From Bryobacterales bacterium (GTDB lineage: Bacteria > Cyanobacteriota > Vampirovibrionia > Obscuribacterales > Obscuribacteraceae): 9,347 nucleotides of DNA. This document shows positions 1-7,252 of the stretch, in pieces. Each line of letters starts with the position of its first letter. The first letter of the stretch is position 1. The position numbers and the translations under genes are program-made. Location: the NCBI GenBank assembly GCA_903970295.1, contig CAJCHQ010000462.1, positions 1 through 9,347 on the forward strand, in the 5' to 3' direction. A model generated the notes under the pieces. The model saw only the letters and a program-made list of their open reading frames with translations, was not told the DNA's origin and did no database searches.

Positions 1-18
1 CCCGATCGGTTCATCGGG
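1..18 (-). terminator. Possible hairpin at window edge
   Basis: CCCGAT and ATCGGG form a perfect six-base stem around a six-base loop. It lies 26 bases beyond the stop of the small minus-strand gene at 45-263, where a terminator would be expected. Whether a U tract follows on the minus strand cannot be seen because the window ends. Confidence 0.2.
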
Positions 19-44
19 CGAAAAGCGAATGGGATCGGATTCGA

Positions 45-263
45 CTAGTCTTTTGACCCGCCCAGAATCTCTTCCTCATCATTGTTTAATCTGTTTGAAT
101 TTACTGGATGAGGGTCGCGAGGATCGCTTCCCTCAGAGAAACTGGGAGCCGGAGGCAAGGTGCCTGGTCTCGACCTGCCTGGCGCGCGAGGCGAACCTTC
201 TGCTCCTCCTCCAAGCTCGTTCGTCTTCGCGCCATCTTGGATACCTTCTTTACCAGCACTCAT
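45..263 (-). CDS. Small Pro/Gly-rich hypothetical protein, 72 aa
   Basis: I do not recognise this protein. It begins MSAGKEG and ends at a TAG. The middle (about residues 18-45) is rich in Gly, Pro, Ser and Arg and the end is acidic (NNDEEEILGG), so the chain is probably disordered, with no signal peptide or membrane segment. The same frame is open further upstream to 401, but the ATG at 263 was chosen because AAAGGA lies eight bases before it and the upstream residues look non-coding. It is co-directional with the other minus-strand genes but probably separate from them, since a terminator-like hairpin (482-513) lies between. Support is only frame, start site and composition; it could be a chance ORF. 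Confidence 0.4.
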   Translation of the reverse strand: MSAGKEGIQDGAKTNELGGGAEGSPRAPGRSRPGTLPPAPSFSEGSDPRDPHPVNSNRLNNDEEEILGGSKD

Positions 264-611
264 GGATTTAGTCCTTTCTTCCTGTTTCGTTTCGATCAAA
301 TTTCGGGAATCAAAAGTGCTTTGAGCTGTGCCAATGAACCGTTGAAAACATCCAGGTCGACGTGGACACATCAATTCGGTTGACCCTGCGGGTGGTATCA
401 CCAGATTCCGATTCGGTGCTTGTTTGAGACATTCAGTTTACTCCTGACCTCAGGCGCATGATTTTTGCCTGCGACAAAATTGCCATGTTCACAACTTCAG
501 CTGTAAACATGGCGCGAGAGTGAAGAGCAACTCACCTTCTCCGCACTTAAAGTAGAGGGGCATTTATGAGTTCATTTGAGTTAGTAATTAGTGAGTAGTA
601 CTTTTCACCTG
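264..611. other. Intergenic stretch with one strong hairpin
   Basis: I see no convincing gene here on either strand. It contains the terminator-like hairpin at 482-513 and, just beyond its end at 611-622, a short palindrome GTCAC-TG-GTGAC. The stretch around 565-600 is rich in GAGT/TAGT words and stop codons. Confidence 0.5.
482..513 (-). terminator. Candidate intrinsic terminator, minus strand
   Basis: The arms GCCATGTT (482-489) and AACATGGC (506-513) are perfectly complementary. An inner ACA/TGT pair (491-493 with 502-504) extends the stem past one mismatch and leaves an eight-base loop. Read on the minus strand the stem is followed by AATTTTG, a short U run; nothing similar follows on the plus strand. 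This suits termination of the small minus-strand genes upstream (612-1111). The U tract is short, so termination is not certain. Confidence 0.4.
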
Positions 612-905
612 TCACTGGTGACTAGTTACTTGCCGAACTCTCCAGTTGGATACAGTAACAGAAGTGTCTCGAGTATCTTCAGCGAACTGCATGGCTTCTA
701 CCAATTCCGGCAGCGATATGGAAAAGTGCCGATGATAGATCTTCGGGATGACGAACAAGACACAAGCCTGAGCAGGGTAGATAAGGGCTTCCGAATGCAG
801 AAACTGAAAGAAGCCCTTAGGCGGCCAAGTGTATTCGTCTTTCATGCAAATTGAGACGAAAACGATCTTCTCACCGGCTGAAATGTCTTGCAGAAGGGAA
901 TTCAC
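612..905 (-). CDS. Doubtful small hypothetical protein, 97 aa
   Basis: An open frame starts with GTG at 905, only 11 bases after the stop of the small gene at 917-1111, and ends in TGA at 612. The product (starts NSLLQDISAGEKIVF after the initiator) is rich in Phe and has three Cys; no domain is recognised. No clear Shine-Dalgarno site precedes the GTG, and an internal ATG would shorten the protein by about 20 residues. An opposite-strand frame (591-854) covers nearly the same bases codon-on-codon and also reads plausibly, so strand assignment rests only on the tight spacing to the preceding gene, the terminator-like hairpin after it, and fewer rare Arg codons. At most one of the two is likely to be real. 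Confidence 0.3.
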   Translation of the reverse strand: MNSLLQDISAGEKIVFVSICMKDEYTWPPKGFFQFLHSEALIYPAQACVLFVIPKIYHRHFSISLPELVEAMQFAEDTRDTSVTVSNWRVRQVTSHQ

Positions 906-916
906 CTCAGGGTTTT

Positions 917-1111
917 CTATAAATATTGCTGCCGAGTTAACTTAAGCTTGAGCTCACGCTCACCCTCACCCGGCATCGCAATCGCCACGCAGCAACCGCC
1001 GTCAGCGCCATTAATACTGGCAGCATCACGGGCCAACTGTTTGGACTTACTAACCAGTAGCTCACGATCGCAGGCCAGCTTCTTGTTATCGTTGTTGGGC
1101 AGTCCAGACAT
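917..1111 (-). CDS. Small hypothetical protein, 64 aa
   Basis: I do not recognise this family. The ATG at 1111 is preceded by GGAG (1118-1121) with a six-base gap, a good ribosome site, and the frame ends in TAG. The product is charged and soluble-looking: a Lys/Arg-rich first half with a predicted helix (ELLVSKSKQLARDAAS), then ADGGCCVAIAMPGEGE with a Cys pair at the centre, then an alternating Glu/Lys segment ELKLKL that would suit a beta strand. There is no signal peptide. It lies 109 bases after the end of the frameshifted gene on the same strand and may be read in the same transcript. Length and composition suit a small regulatory or structural protein, but no function can be inferred. 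Confidence 0.5.
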   Translation of the reverse strand: MSGLPNNDNKKLACDRELLVSKSKQLARDAASINGADGGCCVAIAMPGEGERELKLKLTRQQYL

Positions 1112-1220
1112 ACATTTCTCCGTACATGATGACCCGGCGCTCTCATTGTCTGCTCAATGAGAATCAGCCGAGATATTTTCCAAAAAAGAAGCAGAAGCTC
1201 GCGCTTATTGCGAGCCGGTA

Positions 1221-2473
1221 TTACTTACAGTCGATCGGTACGATTTTCCTACCAATTTGTACAGCTACGAATGGAGCGTCCAGCCGGCTACCCATCCATT
1301 GGGTCGGGCAATCATTTTCGGGGTCAACGAGAAAATAGCCTGCCTGCTCGAATGTTCCCGTAACATCTCTGGCGACGTTGACTATGGAGTTCCAGTCTGC
1401 CGAAAAGAATTTTATGCGAGCACCGCTCTCACCGCTCTCACCGTCGCGAACCCTGCACACTGTGCGCAAAACACCGTGGTCCGATAATGCACGCAATTCT
1501 GCCAGATGTTGAACACCGTCAATGTCACGATCTCCAACTGTTCGATTGGTTCGCCCGTCCCGATGTAACCGACCAAGTTTTCGACTTGTTTGCGCCTGAC
1601 CTTGGCGGTAGCCTCTGCACCACCGCGCATAGATTTCAGGTGGTCGAGAGTGAAGAGCCACTCCCGCCCAGTCTTCTTGTCGCGACCTTCAATTACGAAA
1701 GTCGCGCGCAGATTCGGAATGTTAAAGACGTTTTTCACCGAATCTATCTCGTAGAAAGCCGTGACTTCAAATCTTTCGGTGTCGACTATGGCACCTTGGC
1801 CCTGGCCCATACCGTTCGGAGTACCGGCCCATACTTGGTACCGGTCTGGTGCATTGCTTGCCAGGTTACCCTGCCGGTGTTTATTCGAGAGTTCACTCGC
1901 GATCACCTGGAGTCCTTCGCGCGTCAGCTCGGCACCGCCGAATATGTGTGCCATGCGGGCGAGTTCGAGATACGTAGCGAGGAAATATTTGGCCTTTGTA
2001 GTCTCCAGGTACTCGAAGTTCAACCATTGAAATACGAGTTCCTCAACGTTTGCGGCGTCAGGGAAGTCTCTGGTGATTCGTTCGACTTCGCCACAGACGA
2101 CGAGAGGATCTACGAGCGGGCGCTTGCTGGTCGAGCCCTGTTTTCGGTGCTTTCCCTCTTTTTCTCGATTTTTGGAGTTTTTTCTCCGCCGCCCCCTCTT
2201 CAGCCCGGGAAACTTCTCATCCTCATCTTCCCACTGAGAACAATCACCACCTCGAATGAGGCTTTGGAAGCCCATCTGGGAGGCTTTTTCAGGGCCGAGC
2301 GTATAGAACTCTTCCGGCGCCGGATAGGTAACCGGGTTTCTTGTAACTTGCAGAACGTGTTCTCTCTCAGCTGCGATCAGCCCCAGAACATCTTCTGGAG
2401 TCAATCCTGCTGCGGCCATTTCGACCATCTGTTCTGGGTCGAATGTCACTGGTGGTTGCTTTTTCGTAGCCAT
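1221..2473 (-). pseudogene. Frameshifted gene of unknown function (about 417 aa if intact)
   Basis: No family recognised. From the ATG at 2473 the first frame reads protein-like for about 314 residues (to ...EPIEQLE), then degenerates and stops at 1412. From about base 1532 the frame one base back continues with protein-like sequence (DIDGVQHLAEL, RIKFFSADW, YFLVDPENDC) to a TAA at 1221. One missing base near 1530 explains both halves and would give about 417 residues. Visible features: a helical start (residues 11-36, with LTPEDVLGLIAAE), a strongly basic low-complexity stretch (about 92-118), a hydrophobic helical segment (about 145-180), then a mixed region ending in the displaced tail. 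No signal peptide or catalytic motif. The start lacks a strong Shine-Dalgarno site. It follows the HETGH gene by 249 bases. A sequencing or assembly error is an alternative to a true pseudogene. Confidence 0.72.
1422..1443. repeat. 9-bp tandem repeat inside the frameshifted gene
   Basis: The unit ACCGCTCTC occurs twice in tandem, plus a four-base partial third copy. Read on the minus strand in the displaced second frame it encodes Gly-Glu-Ser-Gly-Glu-Ser-Gly. Being a multiple of three it does not itself cause the frame change, which lies upstream near 1530. Confidence 0.75.
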
Positions 2474-2581
2474 GTTCGACGATCCATTTTCTAGAGAAAT
2501 TCGTTTGTGCGGGACAAAACGCCATTGAAAGGCTTGATATTACTGGCGGTGCCAACACTGTTCATGCGTAGCGAAGCGGCA

Positions 2582-2610
2582 AACTTAGACTTTCGAATTT
2601 CGATTATCAA
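2582..2610 (-). promoter_or_regulatory. Candidate sigma70-type promoter for the frameshifted gene
   Basis: On the minus strand TTGATA (2605-2610) is separated by 17 bases from TAAGTT (2582-2587). The -35 matches consensus at five positions; the -10 keeps only the TA....T positions. Transcription would start roughly 100 bases before the ATG at 2473. The surrounding 2590-2620 stretch holds three TTTCGA words on the plus strand. An overlapping GATAAT is an alternative -10 but has no good -35. Confidence 0.33.
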
Positions 2611-2722
2611 ATTTCGACTTTCGTTCGGCCGCCGTAGTGAGACAGCGGAAGGAACACAGTCCCCACCGCTGGTATCAGTCATAGCTCAACCCAGAGGTCA
2701 GCCCGCGGAGCCAACTCCAGTG

Positions 2723-4852
2723 TCACTTCCCAGGATCAAGATCCTCGCCAGGTTCAAGATCTTCGCCAGGATCAAGATCCTCGCCAGGTTCAAGATCTTC
2801 GCCAGTGTCCGGGTTGGGGCAAGAGGCTTTATCCGCTGCGCACATTGCTTCTTTCTCCGCATCCAGTTTTTTCTGCCTTTCGGCGAACAACTGCATGAGA
2901 TAGACCAGTGGGACTTGGCCGCCGAACTCTGGCTTAGGCTCGCAAAGACGCTCGATAATCTGAGCGGATGCAAAACCATCGCTCACCGCTTGCCAGTAAA
3001 ATTCAGCCAACGCCGCTCCCAAATAATTGGGATTGACGTCGCGGTTTTCAAGGGAGGCGGGAATCTCTATTTTGTTAGTCTGAAAGAGCACAAAGAGCAT
3101 CTTGACTAGCTCCAGCACCTTCTCCTGGCGCTTGGGAGTCCAATTGAGAATATCTTTGGCGCATAATCCTCCTAACTCGTCCATCTGCTCATTGACAAGA
3201 ATGTCCACGACGTCAGGCAGCACGAGGTAATAGTCCGCCGCGGGGAGGCGCACTGTTATACCACGCTCCCGGTTCACCCACTCGAGAAACTCTGGCGCTT
3301 CGAAGCGGTTAGCCTGAAGTGCCAGCTTTCGGCAAGTATCAGCGTCATCCTTGAATCCAAATTCTGCCAAGGTTAGAGACCAGCACGCAAAAGCGCGGGG
3401 CCAGTCAGGCATATGGGTCTCGGTGCGAGCCACTATTTTGCCGTCGGGAAGCTGCACAATTTCTAAGGTGGAATTTGACCGCAGACCCTGACTAGTCGCT
3501 AAAACGCCTTTCTGACGTGAATTGTATGCCACGAAGAGTGGCAGGCACGCCTTCACGAAAGCCGGTCCCGACTGGGCAACACCGCCCAGATTGCAGTCAG
3601 GAGCAATTTCTGGTAGTTCCTGAAGAATGACCATGATCAGCCACATCAGGGTGGGCACCTTCTGTTCGCCCATTGAGACAAACTCGCCAATGAAATTGTA
3701 TTGACCGGCTTTGCCATTAGCTAGAAGCCTTTTAGCGATCTTGGCTGCATACCCTTTCTTCAGTTGAGTACTTTCCAGAATGCCATGACCTGTCTCGTGG
3801 GCCCAGGTCGGACATTGAAAAAAAGTCGTCGTCATGAGCTCTTCTGACAACAGGTAGAGACTCAAACCGATCGGACCCTTCAGCATCGGCGTTGCACCAG
3901 GAATGGTGGCGGGTCCATCTTGCCCCAGCAGCACGGCCACTGAGTTTCTGTTTTGTCCACCCTCGATACCTGGCGGGCAGATGATACAGCCGTCCGGACC
4001 GACTTCAAACAGGTGCAGGCAAGCGTCCAAGTACTGTCTTAAGAAATTCGTCACCGGATATAAGTTATCCAATTCTTGAGAGACCGACGCCGCATACATA
4101 GACACCACTGAGATTATTCGCTCGTAAATAACATCCAGACATTGAGCCGAAATTTGGGCAAGGACTGTGGGATCTATTTGGGCGAAGATTTGTGTTAAGG
4201 CACCTTCTGCGCGTGGAATTAGCTTTTCGTAGTTAGCTTTCAATTCTATGGTGTGTGCCAGTAGCGACTCAGTGGATGACCTGCGCTTTTTATCGATTGT
4301 ACCCGCGTCAATTTCGGCGAGCATGCGCCTGTATGCACCAATAATCTCATCGAACCTTTCGCTCGCCAGGTGACTGTGCCGACTGCTGTTCATTGTGTCC
4401 AGAATTGATAGAGTTACAGCAAAGAGAGTGGAATCCACTCCCGTATTCTCTGGGAGAACGACCAAATTTGATGAGCCAGTCTCGGAAACTTCAGCAATGA
4501 TTGCAGGCTGCGGCGCCTTGTGAGCCGTCGCTGACCCAGCCTCATCGCTCTGGTTCTCGTTCTCCGGAGCGGCCGCCATCTGACGCTGCCGGGCTCGCTC
4601 TTCGGCCTTTTTGATGTTGTCGGTTGCCATGGCGACGACAGCTAGCATCACGTCTTCCACGGGGGGGAAGTTATAATGCGCATCACCCGTGCCTTCCACT
4701 TTTACTGCACCGAATTTATCTAACAAATTGAGAACCCCACCTCTTCCGTTCTCAGGGGAGCGGGGTTCACACGAGAAGACCAGATCCTCGAACAGAAGTT
4801 CAGGGAAACCGTTAGCATTAAACCTGAGTGCATCAGAATAATCAGTAGCCAT
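2723..4852 (-). CDS. Putative HEXXH zinc metalloprotease-like protein, 709 aa
   Basis: The protein carries HETGH at residues 352-356 (context CPTWAHETGHGILE), matching the HEXXH motif in which two His bind zinc and Glu is catalytic. The third ligand is not certain; E360 and E390 are candidates. No signal peptide or clear membrane span is seen, so it is probably cytoplasmic. Other features: an Ala/Glu/Gln-rich linker (about 80-115), mainly helical segments (about 140-275), a CIIC pair (289-292), a hydrophobic helix (about 402-413), and an acidic tail of four GEDL(E/D)P repeats (about 684-707) ending in TGA. The start is supported by AGGA eight bases before the ATG. It lies 107 bases after the hydrolase gene, probably in the same transcript. 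Overall family not recognised; the protease call rests on one motif, which can occur by chance, although its Trp-Ala-His-Glu setting in a long intact gene is encouraging. Confidence 0.9.
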   Translation of the reverse strand: MATDYSDALRFNANGFPELLFEDLVFSCEPRSPENGRGGVLNLLDKFGAVKVEGTGDAHYNFPPVEDVMLAVVAMATDNIKKAEERARQRQMAAAPENENQSDEAGSATAHKAPQPAIIAEVSETGSSNLVVLPENTGVDSTLFAVTLSILDTMNSSRHSHLASERFDEIIGAYRRMLAEIDAGTIDKKRRSSTESLLAHTIELKANYEKLIPRAEGALTQIFAQIDPTVLAQISAQCLDVIYERIISVVSMYAASVSQELDNLYPVTNFLRQYLDACLHLFEVGPDGCIICPPGIEGGQNRNSVAVLLGQDGPATIPGATPMLKGPIGLSLYLLSEELMTTTFFQCPTWAHETGHGILESTQLKKGYAAKIAKRLLANGKAGQYNFIGEFVSMGEQKVPTLMWLIMVILQELPEIAPDCNLGGVAQSGPAFVKACLPLFVAYNSRQKGVLATSQGLRSNSTLEIVQLPDGKIVARTETHMPDWPRAFACWSLTLAEFGFKDDADTCRKLALQANRFEAPEFLEWVNRERGITVRLPAADYYLVLPDVVDILVNEQMDELGGLCAKDILNWTPKRQEKVLELVKMLFVLFQTNKIEIPASLENRDVNPNYLGAALAEFYWQAVSDGFASAQIIERLCEPKPEFGGQVPLVYLMQLFAERQKKLDAEKEAMCAADKASCPNPDTGEDLEPGEDLDPGEDLEPGEDLDPGK
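2730..2801. repeat. 18-bp tandem repeat, four copies (36-bp period twice)
   Basis: Four 18-bp units at 2730-2747, 2748-2765, 2766-2783 and 2784-2801 alternate between two versions, giving a perfect 36-bp repeat twice. They encode the GEDLEP/GEDLDP tail of the HETGH protein. Version one contains the interrupted palindrome AGGATC-AA-GATCCT, version two AAGATCTT, so the array holds six GATC sites in 72 bases and can fold into hairpins at the 3' end of the message. Confidence 0.95.
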
Positions 4853-4888
4853 TTTTCGATTCCTTCACGTTTCGATTTCATTGCTCAA

Positions 4889-4912
4889 CACCAACGCGGT
4901 ATTGCGTTGGTG
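4889..4912. other. Perfect 9-bp inverted repeat between hydrolase and HETGH genes
   Basis: CACCAACGC (4889-4897) and GCGTTGGTG (4904-4912) form a flawless nine-base stem with a six-base loop. It sits 47 bases after the hydrolase stop and 36 bases before the HETGH start. No U run follows on either strand, so it is not a textbook terminator. It may be an mRNA processing or stabilising hairpin that sets the ratio of the two proteins, or a protein-binding site. Confidence 0.6.
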
Positions 4913-4959
4913 CTTCCAATACTTTCAGCCGAGAGCGTACTAGCGCTCGCAGCTCACTA

Positions 4960-5985
4960 TTAGAAGAGGCAACCGCATCCAGCTATTTCGCCGGTCAACC
5001 TCAAAATACTTCTCTGCACTGCTGGATCTCGCAGTGAATGCGTGCCGCGGACCTTGATCATTCTCGCCTCTGGCCAGGCTTGGGCAATGGCTAGGGACGT
5101 GGACTCCGGCGAGACAAGGTCATTCTCTCCCCGAATGATGAAGCCAGGAATTTTATGCTGTCGTAACGCGTCCATTTTTGTAAGCAACTGGCCTTCTGCG
5201 AGGAATGCCCTGTTTATAAAATAATGGCACTCGATGCGGGCCAAATTTTTGGCCTGCTTGAACGCCACGGGATCAGTCAAGTCGGGCGCCGGGATGCCGC
5301 TATTGACGCTCTCCCAAATCGACCAGGCTTCGACGAATCTGCGCGTTTCTTCAGTGGTATACGCTGAATTGTCGCCACAGAACCGCCTATGATACGCTTC
5401 GAGAAGATTGCTCCTTTCCATACGCGCTATCGGTCTAACAAACTGCGCAAATTGCATTGGCATCAACTCGCTCAAACCAACCTTTGGTTTAAAGAGCCAG
5501 TCGATGTCTTGTTCTCTGAACAAGAGCGGATGACTGGCAATAACTTCAGTCACGCGCTGCGGATGTTGCTGTGCGTACGCTAATGCGAAAGTACCACCCG
5601 CGCCTGCGCCAAACACAGTCCATTTGTCGATGCCCCACTTCTCTCTCAGTTCTTCTAAATCGCTGATCAAGTCTCGTGTAGTGTTATCGACAAGACTGCC
5701 GAACGGCTGACTGCGCCCAGCTCCCCTCTGATCGAAGAGGAGAATTTTCCAACGTCTGGGGTTGAATAAATTCCAGACGGAGTGGGCAATTCCGCGCCCT
5801 GGACCACCAGGCACATAGAGCAGTGGGCGCCCATCCGCCTTTCCTCTCAATTCCCAATATAATTCATGACCGCCGTCCCCAGGAAAGCGGTCTCGCTCGC
5901 CGCGAGGAAACATGTAGCCGCTCATAATTAGCGGCGCCTGGTTATACGGCGTTCTTCGTACGCGTAATCCGTCCAGAAACGGCAT
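4960..5985 (-). CDS. Proline iminopeptidase-family alpha/beta hydrolase lacking the nucleophile Ser, 341 aa
   Basis: The layout is that of prolyl aminopeptidase (Pip, peptidase family S33), which normally removes N-terminal proline. Seen: GGPG oxyanion-region motif (60-63), LFDQRGAGRSQP (84-95), NNTTRDL-like VDNTTRDL, ARIECHYFINRAFL (matching the ARIENHYF block whose Glu binds the substrate amine), catalytic-Asp loop RGENDLVSP (D289) and catalytic-His loop RGTHSLRDP (H316). The nucleophile elbow, GGSWGST in the family, reads GAGAGGT here, so the serine position is Gly128. As written it should not act as a peptidase. It has about 25 extra N-terminal residues compared with usual Pip. The ATG at 5985 was chosen because AGGAGG lies five bases upstream; an adjacent GTG at 5988 is only two bases from it. 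It overlaps the patatin gene by 44 bases. Confidence 0.95.
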   Translation of the reverse strand: MPFLDGLRVRRTPYNQAPLIMSGYMFPRGERDRFPGDGGHELYWELRGKADGRPLLYVPGGPGRGIAHSVWNLFNPRRWKILLFDQRGAGRSQPFGSLVDNTTRDLISDLEELREKWGIDKWTVFGAGAGGTFALAYAQQHPQRVTEVIASHPLLFREQDIDWLFKPKVGLSELMPMQFAQFVRPIARMERSNLLEAYHRRFCGDNSAYTTEETRRFVEAWSIWESVNSGIPAPDLTDPVAFKQAKNLARIECHYFINRAFLAEGQLLTKMDALRQHKIPGFIIRGENDLVSPESTSLAIAQAWPEARMIKVRGTHSLRDPAVQRSILRLTGEIAGCGCLF

Positions 5986-7162
5986 CACTTCCTCCTATCA
6001 AGTAAGGCTGTGCTTTGAGGTCAAAGAGATTGTGGCGAGCCAGCAAGGCTTCTATTTCGACCCGAGCTTTTTCTTCGTCTCCGAAGAGCAGCGAGCGACG
6101 ACGGCGAATAATTATCTGCACCTCTTTGATAATTTTTCGCACCAGAATCAATGGCTGATCGTCGCATACACCCGCTTTGTGAAGAGCCTCGACAGTGGCT
6201 CGACAGCCCTCGAGAATGGCGCAAATTTTAGGTATTTCACCGACCTTAAGAGACATCGACGGAATTCGCATCGGTTTAGGCTTGATCACAATCGCTGCGG
6301 CATCGTCTTCCACAATCGTGCGACCGACATAGCAGCTGCGGCAGACAAGCCAGTAGAGCCAATCTTGAAACCAACTTTTGATGGTCCAGATTGGATGCCA
6401 AAAGCTGCGCGGTTCTTCACCGGCGTCGAAAATAATAGTCGACGCCAGAGTCTGACCCAGGATTTGGATCAAAGGACTGGTCGGGCAGTGCTTTTCGTCG
6501 GTTGAAAGCACACCATCGTAGAACAAGAAAATCTTCCCAGCAATTTCCATTGGTATCGGTTCCAGGATGCCCGGGATGGCGATAGTTGACCTGAGAATGT
6601 CTCCCACTGGGGGCAGCTCGTCAGAAACTTTGTCATAACACCCGGACTCGTTTTGCACCCAGACGCCTTGCGAAGTAAAGACGACTTTCTGCCTGCCACC
6701 GTTACTGGCAACAGCGATCGAAACCGTCCAGAAACCATCGGGTAGTTCTTTGTCCTCACCAATGAGCGCATGCACATGGCGCGCAAAGAACTGCCCGAAT
6801 CTTTCCGTGCCGAAAAGGGCATTAGTGGGCAACAGCTTCTCGTACACCCGGCGCATCAGGACTGCGTCGATGAATGCCAGTTGCGCGCGCCATGAACCCG
6901 GGCCGGCTGCCAACTTGAGATCGAGCAGATCCCTCGAGACAATCGTCGCCGCCATCGCGGCTATAGTCGCTTCTTGCATCCCACACTTGAACAGGATTGA
7001 CACGGGAGATCCACCGCTAGGTCCACCAGCCGTGATCACTTTCACCCCAGCCAGCCTCATGCCGAGATAGAAGCCAGCGAGAAATGTAAACGTAGCAGTG
7101 CCGCGACCGGGAGCTACGACGTGGTAACTTTTTTTCGGTACGCGCGAGTTTGTTAATTGCAT
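5942..7162 (-). CDS. Patatin-like phospholipase, 406 aa
   Basis: Patatin-family lipid acyl hydrolases use a Ser-Asp dyad. Seen: an early strand plus glycine turn, HVVAPGRGTATFTFLAGFYL, in the place of the oxyanion hole, although the usual GGG(A/S)(R/K)G is changed to PGRGTA; the nucleophile elbow GGPSGGSP with GxSxG and Ser49; a second-half block RSTIAIPGILEPIP typical of the family; and YDGVLS with the Asp216-Gly217 pair that completes the dyad. A C-terminal helical region follows. No signal peptide is seen, so it probably acts on membrane lipids from the cytoplasm, though a hydrophobic WFQDWLYWLVC stretch (about 264-274) could touch membrane. The frame is open upstream to 7282, but the ATG at 7162 has GGAGG five bases before its spacer end. 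It heads the operon with the hydrolase. Confidence 0.93.
   Translation of the reverse strand: MQLTNSRVPKKSYHVVAPGRGTATFTFLAGFYLGMRLAGVKVITAGGPSGGSPVSILFKCGMQEATIAAMAATIVSRDLLDLKLAAGPGSWRAQLAFIDAVLMRRVYEKLLPTNALFGTERFGQFFARHVHALIGEDKELPDGFWTVSIAVASNGGRQKVVFTSQGVWVQNESGCYDKVSDELPPVGDILRSTIAIPGILEPIPMEIAGKIFLFYDGVLSTDEKHCPTSPLIQILGQTLASTIIFDAGEEPRSFWHPIWTIKSWFQDWLYWLVCRSCYVGRTIVEDDAAAIVIKPKPMRIPSMSLKVGEIPKICAILEGCRATVEALHKAGVCDDQPLILVRKIIKEVQIIIRRRRSLLFGDEEKARVEIEALLARHNLFDLKAQPYLIGGSDAVSGRITRTKNAV
5991..5996 (-). promoter_or_regulatory. Ribosome binding site deciding the hydrolase start
   Basis: AGGAGG on the minus strand is five bases before the ATG at 5985 and only two bases before the GTG at 5988, which favours the ATG. 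It lies inside the coding sequence of the patatin gene. Confidence 0.8.
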
Positions 7163-7166
7163 TTTG

Positions 7167-7173
7167 ACCTCCC
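7167..7173 (-). promoter_or_regulatory. Ribosome binding site deciding the patatin start
   Basis: GGGAGGT on the minus strand precedes the ATG at 7162 at optimal distance. This picks the internal ATG over the upstream ATG at 7282, whose extra 40 codons run through the 10-bp repeat array and the predicted promoter and give an unlikely Cys/His-rich peptide. Confidence 0.8.
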
Positions 7174-7252
7174 GGGCGGAGCAAGCGACCTGATTGAGCA
7201 ACGCGCGAGCGTTACTGGTGAAAGATGTGAGGAGATGCACATGGTCACGTGC

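Noticed and set aside
591..854. Plus-strand frame of 87 residues opposite the doubtful minus-strand gene
   Set aside because: It reads plausibly (KLKEALRRPSVFVF) but has no ribosome site before its GTG and uses several rare Arg codons. The minus-strand frame fits the spacing of its neighbours slightly better. Neither is secure.
1490..1545. Programmed -1 frameshifting
   Set aside because: No XXXYYYZ slippery site and no evident downstream pseudoknot are visible at the junction; a plain one-base loss is simpler.
1487..2494. Long plus-strand frame of 335 residues
   Set aside because: It lies antisense to the frameshifted gene, has low-complexity Phe/Pro runs that mirror the basic stretch of the other strand, and lacks a ribosome site; it is taken as a shadow frame.
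2507..3109. Plus-strand frame with a FKIFARIKILAR repeat
   Set aside because: The repeat is simply the antisense reading of the acidic tail repeat of the HETGH gene.
4960..4980. Prenylation-like C-terminus (CGCLF) on the hydrolase
   Set aside because: The Cys is not at the fourth position from the end required for a CaaX box, and bacteria do not normally prenylate their own proteins this way.
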